Below, one piece after another: positions 1 through 6,361 of a stretch of 64,000 nucleotides of DNA. The notes under the pieces are model-generated. The model saw only the letters and a list, made by a program, of their open reading frames with translations. It had not been told where the DNA came from and did not search any database. The stretch is from the NCBI GenBank assembly GCA_003241695.1, contig QFPN01000013.1, forward strand, positions 1 through 64,000, written 5' to 3'. The number at the start of each line of letters is the position of its first letter. Position 1 is the stretch's first letter. The stretch is from Ancylobacter novellus (GTDB taxonomy: Bacteria > Pseudomonadota > Alphaproteobacteria > Rhizobiales > Methylopilaceae). The position numbers and the translations under genes were made by a program.

Positions 1-485
1 CCGAAGTCTCTGTACATGCCCTTGGCTTTCGCCAAGAGCCGCAAGAACTCCGCCGCCCACGTTTCTCTTTCGATCTTCAACTTGTCAAAAAACACGCACC
101 CGGCGAACCAAATGCGGCCGATAAGATGCGCATCCGCACCCGATCGTTCAAGTCCGTCACAATGAGCTAAAAACCCGCGGAGGGCAAACGCTATTGCGTC
201 GAGACGAAAAGTTACCCGGTCGCCGAGGCCGTTTTGGCCGCCCCGTCGTCGGGTGTGGCGGTTATCTATCCCCGGCCCTTTCGGGTGTCAACGCGCTTTC
301 GCAAAAAAATCTCCGATACCGCAGGCCGGCTGCCCCCACCCTCCCCCAAACGTCTCTAAATCGAACGGAGAGCGGCTCTTCGAGCGTCGGAAAACTTCCA
401 CAGCGGCCGGCTCTCGCGTCAGCCCATGCCCCTATGGCCCTTAAATCCGGCCATTCGCGCGTCCGCCTCCCGATATGCTCGCCCC
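1..485. other. Non-coding or unassigned left edge
   Basis: No convincing gene. The minus strand stays open from about position 291 to the left edge, but that frame has no ATG and no start preceded by a ribosome-binding site. A plus-strand frame is also open over the first 170 bases. The first 180 bases are less GC-rich than the rest, so this may be the end of a gene outside the window or a decayed remnant. Nothing further can be assigned. Confidence 0.4.
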
Positions 486-863
486 ATGAAACGAAACAGC
501 GCCCCTCCCCCGACAAAGGCCGGCCGGCCCGAGGACGCCTCCGCGCCGCGCGCCCTTCCTTTCCAGCAGGTCGAGGGCGGGGCGCGGCTTGCGGTGCGGC
601 TCACGCCGCGCGCGAGCAAGGCGGCGATCGCCGGGGTCATCCTGGAAAGCGACGGACGTCCCGTGCTGCAGGTGCGGGTCGCGGCTCCTCCGGTCGACGG
701 CGAGGCCAACGCCGCGCTCGTCGCCTTCCTCGCGAAAACCCTCGCCATGCGGGCGTCCGACGTCTCGATCGAAAGCGGCCATACCGCCCGGCGCAAGATC
801 GTGCTGCTCAGAGGCGACGGTCCGGCGTTGGCGGCGCGGCTCGAGGCGCTGATCGCGGGCTGA
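486..863 (+). CDS. DUF167 (YggU-like) family protein
   Basis: A 125-residue protein. After a low-complexity, proline-rich N-terminus of about 35 residues it shows the DUF167/YggU fold signature: a strand with RLTPRASK, then LQVRVAAPPVDGEANAALV and a final helix ending at the C-terminus. The family is small, widespread and of unknown function; in bacteria it is often next to unrelated housekeeping genes. The ATG at 486 is chosen because upstream residues look random; an in-frame ATG at 426 exists. The next gene (DUF3750) follows on the same strand after about 130 bases and may be co-transcribed. The family call is firm; the role is unknown. Confidence 0.85.
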   Translation: MKRNSAPPPTKAGRPEDASAPRALPFQQVEGGARLAVRLTPRASKAAIAGVILESDGRPVLQVRVAAPPVDGEANAALVAFLAKTLAMRASDVSIESGHTARRKIVLLRGDGPALAARLEALIAG

Positions 864-991
864 ACGTCCTCGCGACCGCCCCGCCTCATCAACTGGCCGT
901 GCGGCGGCTGGCGCCCGGCGCAGACGCGGACCAGATGCGTTCCGTACGGCGACGCTCCCCTCGCCTTCCCTCCCGAAAGGACCGCCCTGTC

Positions 992-1729
992 TTGTCCGCG
1001 CTGCGTCTCGGCCTGCTCGCCTTCGTGGTTCTCTATGCGGCGCCGCTCGCGATCGCGGCCGCCCTCTACGCGTTCGACCGCGAGGCCGGGAACTGGCGCG
1101 CCGCCGACCGGTCGAGCGCGGGACTGCTGCAGCCGGCGTCGGAACGCACGGAGGCCGCGATCCGCGTCTTCGCGGCGCGCACCGTGCGCTGGAAGGGCGT
1201 TTTCGCCACCCATTGCTGGATCGTGCTGAAGCCCAAGGGAGCGTCGCGCTACACGCGTTACGACTACACCGCCTGGGGCGAGCCGATCCGCGTCGACGGC
1301 TTCGTGGCGGACGGCCGCTGGTTCGGACGGGTCCCGGAAGTCGTGTTCGCGGCGGACGGCGAGACCGCCGAACGCGCGATCCCGCAGATCCGCGCCGCGA
1401 TCGAAAACTACCGCTATCGCGAGCGGGGCGACTATCGCGCCTGGCCGGGGCCGAACTCCAACACTTTCGTCGCCGCCGTGATGGCGAGCGTCCCGGAGCT
1501 CGAGGCCAGGCTTCCCGCCACGGCGATCGGCAAGGACTACCCTTACGGCGGCGACTGGCTCGCGCCGACGCCCTCGGGCACGGGGTTCCGGCTGACGCTC
1601 GGCGGCTACGCCGGCGTGACGATCGGCTGGTTCGAGGGGCTGGAGGTCAATCTTCTCGGCGCCGTGTTCGGCGTGGAGTTCCGGCGGCCCGCGGTCAATC
1701 TTCCGGGCCTCGGCCGGTTCGGGATCTGA
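992..1729 (+). CDS. DUF3750 domain-containing membrane-anchored protein
   Basis: About 245 residues. An N-terminal hydrophobic segment (residues about 4-23, LGLLAFVVLYAAPLAIAAAL) acts as a membrane anchor or uncleaved signal. The body carries motifs I associate with DUF3750: THCWIVLKPKGA, then a PGPNSNTFV segment and a C-terminal half rich in glycine and aromatic residues. Function is not known; the conserved NSNTF motif resembles Asn/Thr motifs of papain-like or NlpC-like domains, but this is a guess. I start at the TTG at 992 because AAAGGA lies 11 bases upstream; an in-frame ATG at 935 lacks a ribosome-binding site and would add 19 basic residues. Confidence 0.75.
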   Translation: MSALRLGLLAFVVLYAAPLAIAAALYAFDREAGNWRAADRSSAGLLQPASERTEAAIRVFAARTVRWKGVFATHCWIVLKPKGASRYTRYDYTAWGEPIRVDGFVADGRWFGRVPEVVFAADGETAERAIPQIRAAIENYRYRERGDYRAWPGPNSNTFVAAVMASVPELEARLPATAIGKDYPYGGDWLAPTPSGTGFRLTLGGYAGVTIGWFEGLEVNLLGAVFGVEFRRPAVNLPGLGRFGI

Positions 1730-1805
1730 ACCGGCAGGCGAGAAGCGGAGCGCCCCGACGAGAGGCGCCCCGCTTGCGAAGGCGACGTCATGCGGGCTCC
1801 CCGCG

Positions 1806-2135
1806 TCAGTCGCAGATCCGGACCTTGACGAGATAGGGGCGGCCGTAAGCGTCGTAGCGCTTGCGCTTCTCGAGCCAGCAGTCGCGGACATAGCCGTAGG
1901 CCGGACGGCTGTTGGAGGCGATCAGGGCGCCGAGCAGAAGGCCGCCGCCGAGCGCGGCCGCGCCGTAGCCGTATCCGTGGCGGCCGTGGTGATGTCCGTG
2001 CCAACCGCCGGCCTGGGCGGCGGGAGCGACGGCGGCGGAGAGCGTCGCGGCGGCGACGAGGGCGGCGACGGTCTTGCCGGCCTTGGAGACGAACGACGAC
2101 TTGGAGGACTGGGTCTTGGAGGACTGGGAGGTCAT
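1806..2135 (-). CDS. Secreted Gly/His-rich small protein, copy 1
   Basis: A 109-residue protein. Residues 1-20 are Ser/Lys-rich, followed by a hydrophobic signal segment (VAALVAAATLSAAVAPAAQA) ending in an AQA-type cleavage site, so export is likely. The mature part begins with a His/Gly/Tyr-rich stretch (GWHGHHHGRHGYGYG), then a hydrophobic Gly/Ala/Leu segment, and ends with a conserved tail, CWLEKRKRYDAYG then VKVRICD. The start at 2135 has AAGGA about 8 bases upstream. The next gene to the right on the same strand (2318-2608) has the same architecture and tail, so the two are probably paralogues. Function unknown; His-rich stretches suggest metal or surface binding, but this is inference. 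Confidence 0.75.
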   Translation of the reverse strand: MTSQSSKTQSSKSSFVSKAGKTVAALVAAATLSAAVAPAAQAGGWHGHHHGRHGYGYGAAALGGGLLLGALIASNSRPAYGYVRDCWLEKRKRYDAYGRPYLVKVRICD

Positions 2136-2251
2136 GGCGGCGATCCTTCGGGTTGCTGCGGGAGCCGCCGTTTGCGGCCCCGATGACCTTTGGTCGCCGG
2201 CGTTCGCCCGGAGGTTCATGGCGTCCGCGAATTTTTCAGGACCGTCCAAAA

Positions 2252-2280
2252 CGAAAAAGGCGACCCGCGGGGGTCGCCTT
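2252..2280 (-). terminator. Rho-independent terminator downstream of small secreted protein copy 2
   Basis: A perfect 10-base stem (AAGGCGACCC with GGGTCGCCTT) around a four-base loop. Read on the minus strand it is followed by TTTTT, then CG, then TTTT. It sits 38 bases beyond the stop of the minus-strand gene at 2318-2608 and before the start of the gene at 1806-2135, so the two paralogues are probably separate transcripts. Confidence 0.85.
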
Positions 2281-2317
2281 CGTCGCCGGCCTCGCGGCCT
2301 CGTCTTCTCGCGATGGA

Positions 2318-2608
2318 TCAGTCGCAGATCTTGACCTTGCGGATCACCACCTTGCCGGACGCGGTCCGCACGCGCTGCTGCTCGAACCAGCACTCCCGGT
2401 CGGCGTTGGCCGCGGCGGTCGCGGCGAGCACGCCCAGAACGCCGACCCCGACGGCGGCCGCAGCCGCGCCGTTTCCGTGGTGGTGATGATAATAGCCGTT
2501 ACGATAATAGCGACGGCCGGCTTCCGCCGAGGTCGGAACGAGCGTCACCAGCGCCATCGCGCCCGCAAGGGCGAAAGCGGTCCAGCGAAGCGGCTTGTTG
2601 TCCGTCAT
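2318..2608 (-). CDS. Secreted Gly/His-rich small protein, copy 2
   Basis: A 96-residue protein. It has a basic N-terminus and hydrophobic signal segment (WTAFALAGAMALVTLVPTSAEA) ending in an AEA-type signal peptidase site. A Tyr/His-rich stretch (GRRYYRNGYYHHHHGNG) and an Ala/Gly/Val-rich segment follow. The C-terminal tail is CWFEQQRVRTASGK then VIRKVKICD. The tail pairs with that of the neighbouring copy (CW-E, GK/GR, K-V-ICD), including two conserved cysteines that could form a disulfide after export. The function is unknown. It is divergent from htpG with a 394-base spacer between them. Confidence 0.75.
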   Translation of the reverse strand: MTDNKPLRWTAFALAGAMALVTLVPTSAEAGRRYYRNGYYHHHHGNGAAAAAVGVGVLGVLAATAAANADRECWFEQQRVRTASGKVVIRKVKICD

Positions 2609-3002
2609 GACAGTCTCTCCGATGCGGACCTTTCGATCGGTCCATCGGATATGCCCTTAGCAAAATCGTGAAGCAACGCTCAAGGCTCCGTGAACGACGG
2701 GGCGGCGAAAACCGTTCGAGAGAGCGAACCAAACCTGAAGACGAACGATGGGATCCAGGGTCTAGGCCTTAAGAAAATCAATATGATGCTTCGGCCGCCT
2801 GCGATCATGACGTCCGGCGGCCCCGCGCCTGCGTGATGACAAGATTGTGTAGACCGGGCCGGGGGTAATTCAGTCCGGCCGCGTCTCGGCTAGATCGGTC
2901 CGCGCGCGCCCTTCGTTGCGGCTCGCGGCTTGAAGTCGACGTCGTTGCATCTCATCTGAGCCGCCGACTTTGGACCTCGCCCCGCATGCCGAGACCCCGC
3001 CG
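2609..3002. other. Divergent spacer between small secreted protein and htpG
   Basis: 394 bases without a convincing gene. It must hold the promoters for the leftward small-protein gene and for htpG. The stretch around 2760-2800 is AT-richer than its surroundings. I could not identify a confident sigma-32 (heat shock) promoter by eye, although one would be expected for htpG. Confidence 0.5.
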
Positions 3003-4922
3003 ATGACCGACACGCCGACCGCTTCCGCCCCTGACGCCCCGCAGCCTCGCGCCTTCGAGGCCGACGTCGCCAAGCTGCTGCACATGATGGTGCATTCGGT
3101 CTATTCGGACCGCGACGTCTTCTTGCGCGAGCTCATCTCCAACGCAGCCGACGCCTGCGAGAAGCTCCGCTTCGAGGCGATCTCCGAGCCGTCGCTGCTG
3201 GGCGACGACCCGAAGCCGAAGATCACGATCGTCGCCGACAAGGAAGCGGGCCGGCTCGTCGTCGAGGACAACGGCGTCGGAATGTCCGCCGGCGAGATGG
3301 TCGAGGCGCTCGGCACCATCGCCCGGTCCGGCACCCGCGCCTTCATGGAGCGGATCGAGGCCGCGCAGGGGGCGAAGGACGGCGGCGCGCACCTCATCGG
3401 ACAGTTCGGCGTCGGCTTCTATTCCGCCTTCATGGTCGCGGACCGCGTCGAGGTCGCTTCCCGCCGGGCGGGATCGGACGAAGCCTCGCTCTGGTCCTCC
3501 GACGGCAAGGGCGAGTACACGGTCGCCCCGCTCGATCTCGCCGATGCGCCCGCGCGCGGCACGCGCGTGACGCTTCACCTCATGGAGGACGCGAAATCCT
3601 ACGCCGAGCGCTGGACGCTCGAACGTATCGTGCGCGAGCAGTCGGGCCACGTGCCGGTGCCGATCCTGCTCGTCGAGAAGCCGGGCGAGGAGCCCGCGCA
3701 GATTTCGGACGGCGCGGCGCTGTGGGCGCGGCCGAAGTCCGAGATCACGACGGAAGAGTATGCGGACTTCTACCGCAGCGTCGCGGGACAGTTCGACGAA
3801 CCGGCGCTCACCATCCATTACCGGGCGGAAGGGCGTCACGAATATACGGCGCTCGCCTTCGTGCCATCGACCCAGCCCTTCGACCTGTTCGACGCCGACC
3901 GCAAGGGCCGCATGAAGCTCTACGTGCGGCGCGTCTTCATCACCGACGACGCCGAACTCCTGCCCCGCTATCTGCGCTTCGTGCGCGGGCTGGTCGATTC
4001 CAACGACATCCCGCTCAACGTCTCGCGCGAGATGATCCAGCAGAGCCCGGTGCTGGCCGCGATCCGGAAAGGCCTGACCAACCGCGTCCTGGGCGACCTC
4101 GAAAAGCTCGCCGAGAACGACGCCGGGACCTACGCCAAGGTGTGGGACGCCTTCGGAGCGGTCATAAAGGAGGGCGTCTACGAGGATTTCGAGCGGCAGG
4201 AGCAGCTTCTGAAGCTCGCCCGCTTCCGCACGACGACCTCCGGCGACGGCATGCGCTCCCTGAAGGACTATGTCGGCGGCCTCAAGGAGAACCAGACGGC
4301 GATCTATTATCTGGCCGGCGGCAATCTCGACCAGCTCAAGGCCTCGCCGCATCTCGAAGGCTTCCGCGCCCGCGGCGTCGAGGTGCTGCTGCTGTCGGAT
4401 CCGGTCGACAGCTTCTGGGTCACGACCGCGCAAGGGTTCGAGGGCAAGCCCTTCAAGTCCGCGAGCCAGGGCGCGTCGGATCTCTCGGCATTCCCGAAGA
4501 CCGACGCCGCCGCCGCGGACGCCGCGTCTCCGGACGCCGGCGACGCCGTCGCCGGGCTGATCGCCTTCGCGAAGGACGCGCTCGGCGAGGAGGTTTCGGA
4601 CGTGCGCGCCTCCGATCGCCTCACGGAAAGCGCGGTGTGCCTCGTCGCGCCCGAGCACGGCCCGGACCGGCAGCTCGAAAAGATGCTGGCGGCCGCAGGC
4701 CAGGGCTCGGCGTCGAAGCCCGTGCTGGAGATCAACCCGACGCACGCGCTCGTCGCCGCGCTCGCCGCGCTCGCCGCGAAGGGCGAGGCTGACGCGGGGC
4801 TGCGGAATGACGCCGTCCATCTGCTCTTCGACGAGGCCAAAATCCTCGACGGAGAACGGCCGGCGGACCCGCGGGCGTTCTCCGAGCGGCTGGCGCGCGT
4901 GCTGGGACGGGCGATCGGCTGA
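3003..4922 (+). CDS. htpG: Molecular chaperone HtpG (Hsp90 family)
   Basis: A 639-residue Hsp90. The N-terminal GHKL ATPase domain shows LRELISNAADACEKLR (ATP/Mg-binding Asn/Asp region), VEDNGVGM, TIARSGT and GQFGVGFYSAFM. The middle domain carries the conserved RRVFI and FVRGLVDSNDIPLNVSREM motifs. The C-terminal dimerisation domain follows, with an Ala/Asp-rich linker near residues 500-515. Length is close to the usual 620-640 residues. HtpG is a cytosolic homodimer that remodels client proteins under stress. The ATG at 3003 is used although its ribosome-binding site is weak; a TTG 33 bases upstream would add 11 residues that do not look conserved. It appears to be transcribed alone. Confidence 0.97.
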   Translation: MTDTPTASAPDAPQPRAFEADVAKLLHMMVHSVYSDRDVFLRELISNAADACEKLRFEAISEPSLLGDDPKPKITIVADKEAGRLVVEDNGVGMSAGEMVEALGTIARSGTRAFMERIEAAQGAKDGGAHLIGQFGVGFYSAFMVADRVEVASRRAGSDEASLWSSDGKGEYTVAPLDLADAPARGTRVTLHLMEDAKSYAERWTLERIVREQSGHVPVPILLVEKPGEEPAQISDGAALWARPKSEITTEEYADFYRSVAGQFDEPALTIHYRAEGRHEYTALAFVPSTQPFDLFDADRKGRMKLYVRRVFITDDAELLPRYLRFVRGLVDSNDIPLNVSREMIQQSPVLAAIRKGLTNRVLGDLEKLAENDAGTYAKVWDAFGAVIKEGVYEDFERQEQLLKLARFRTTTSGDGMRSLKDYVGGLKENQTAIYYLAGGNLDQLKASPHLEGFRARGVEVLLLSDPVDSFWVTTAQGFEGKPFKSASQGASDLSAFPKTDAAAADAASPDAGDAVAGLIAFAKDALGEEVSDVRASDRLTESAVCLVAPEHGPDRQLEKMLAAAGQGSASKPVLEINPTHALVAALAALAAKGEADAGLRNDAVHLLFDEAKILDGERPADPRAFSERLARVLGRAIG

Positions 4923-5127
4923 GGCGCATCCTGCGCTTCTGCGAAATCGTCTACCGTTGTCGCTGAGGGCGGTCGAAGACAGCGCCGCCCGACGCCGTCC
5001 GCCTTTTCCCGATCCGACGGCCGCCGCCTCGACGGCCGCCGGAACTTGCGCGCCGCGTCTGAACGACCCAATCGTTGCGGAGCGCCGCGCGAATTGCCGC
5101 CCGGCTCTTCTTTGAGGGGCCGGGCCG

Positions 5128-5934
5128 ATGAACGCCGAAACCGCAAACCCTCCCCTCCTCGTCGAGCGCCGCGGCGCCGTCGCGCTCATGACGCTGAACC
5201 GTCCGGAGCGGATCAACGCCTTTACGCCCGCGCTCCTCTCCGCGATCGGCGAGGCGCTCGACGACGCGGTCGCCGACAGAGCGGTCCGCGCGATCGTGTT
5301 CACGGGCGCCGGCCGCGGCTTCTGCTCGGGACAGGACCTCGTCGCCTTCGCCTCCCTTCCTGAAGAAGAGCGCGACGTCGCGCGGATGCTCGAACGGTCC
5401 TACGAGCCGGTGATCGCGAAGCTCAGGGCCTGTCCCCTGCCGATCGTCGCCGCGGTGAACGGGGTCGCGGCCGGCGCCGGCGCGAATTTCGCGGCTCTCG
5501 CCGACATCGTCGTGGCGGGCCGCTCGGCGTTTTTCGTGGAGGCCTTCGGCAAGATCGGACTGATCCCCGACGTCGGCGGAACATGGACGCTCCCCCGCCT
5601 GATCGGTTCGGCGCGCGCGAAGGCGCTCTGCCTCACGGGCGAACCGCTGCCGGCCGAGACCGCGCGCGACTGGGGCCTCGTCTGGGCGGTGTACGAGGAC
5701 GATCGGCTGGTCGAGGACGCCGTGGCGCTGGCGGCGAGGCTCGCCGCGGGATCCGCGAGCGCGATCACGCTGACCAAGCGCGCCTTCGCCGCCTCGGCCG
5801 ACAACACGTTCGAAGACCAGATCGCGCTCGAACGCGCGCTTCAGGCGGAGGCCGGCGCCAGCCCCGACTGCGCCGAGGGGGTGGCGGCGTTCAGGGAGAA
5901 GCGCGCGCCGAAGTGGGGCGAGCGCGAGCCGTAG
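5128..5934 (+). CDS. Enoyl-CoA hydratase/isomerase family protein
   Basis: A 268-residue crotonase-fold protein. It has the N-terminal LNRPERINAF motif, the oxyanion-hole segment FTGAGRGFCSGQDL, and the second oxyanion segment AAVNGVAAGAGANFA followed by FGKIGLIPDVGGTWTLPRLIG. The single acidic residue in the D-VGGT segment together with the SGQDL motif is typical of PaaG-like isomerases (2-(1,2-epoxyphenyl)acetyl-CoA isomerase). No other phenylacetate gene is nearby, so substrate assignment stays open; fatty acid or amino acid degradation is equally possible. It lies about 205 bases after htpG with its own GAGGGGC-type ribosome-binding region, and ends before a repeat-rich spacer. Confidence 0.9.
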   Translation: MNAETANPPLLVERRGAVALMTLNRPERINAFTPALLSAIGEALDDAVADRAVRAIVFTGAGRGFCSGQDLVAFASLPEEERDVARMLERSYEPVIAKLRACPLPIVAAVNGVAAGAGANFAALADIVVAGRSAFFVEAFGKIGLIPDVGGTWTLPRLIGSARAKALCLTGEPLPAETARDWGLVWAVYEDDRLVEDAVALAARLAAGSASAITLTKRAFAASADNTFEDQIALERALQAEAGASPDCAEGVAAFREKRAPKWGEREP

Positions 5935-5989
5935 AGTGTCCGTCCCGGACGGACGCAAACGGCCCGAATGCGGTTGAAACAGCCGAACC

Positions 5990-6124
5990 GCGTGCTTCGA
6001 GACGCAGGCCTACGCCCGGCTCCTCAGCATGAGAAGCGGTCGTGATTCCTATGCGCGCATCTTCCGCCTCCATTCTCGAAATTCCTCATGCTGAGGAGCG
6101 CCGAAGGCGCGTCTCGAAGCACGC
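5990..6124. repeat. Interspersed palindromic repeat, family A copy 1
   Basis: An imperfect inverted repeat. The left arm starts GCGTGCTTCGAGACGC near 5990 and runs through CTCCTCAGCATGAG to about 6032. The right arm (6085-6124) is its reverse complement, CTCATGCTGAGGAGC to GTCTCGAAGCACGC. The arms are separated by about 50 unrelated bases. The same arms occur at 35511-35655. Both copies are intergenic, like the palindromic elements scattered through Hyphomicrobiales genomes. Confidence 0.9.
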
Positions 6125-6163
6125 AATCCGATTTCCGCGTGACGCTCACGAACGAGGGTTGGC

Positions 6164-6279
6164 GCGTCCCGGCCTTGAGCCGGGACCCATGAACATGTCG
6201 TCCGCCGGACTGAACTCCGCCCGTTAGGCCCTTCAAAGTCCCGTCGAGGTCCTGGGTCCCGGCTCAAGGCCGGGACGCG
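6164..6279. repeat. Palindromic repeat, family B
   Basis: Two arms in opposite orientation. The left arm, 6164-6189, has GTCCCGGCCTTGAGCCGGGA; the right arm, 6253-6279, is its reverse complement, with GGTCCCGGCTCAAGGCCGGG. Each arm is itself a hairpin (GTCCCGG with CCGGGAC). Together the arms could form a cruciform or a long stem in RNA between the enoyl-CoA hydratase gene and pepN. It directly follows the family A element. Confidence 0.85.
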
Positions 6280-6361
6280 GCGTTCACGCTCCCTCCGCCT
6301 TGCTCCCGCCCCTGCCCCGGCCTAAACCCACGGCCCTGTCCGCGAACCAGCCGGAGCCGAA

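Noticed and set aside
1..291. Open minus-strand frame running off the left edge
   Set aside because: No ATG or well-placed GTG/TTG with a ribosome-binding site starts it, a plus frame is open too, and no family was recognised.
194..930. Long upstream extension of the DUF3750 frame
   Set aside because: Arg/Pro-rich, overlaps the DUF167 gene in another frame, and arises from high GC content.
2952..5303. 783-codon minus-strand frame over htpG
   Set aside because: Mirror of the htpG codon pattern; no recognisable domain.
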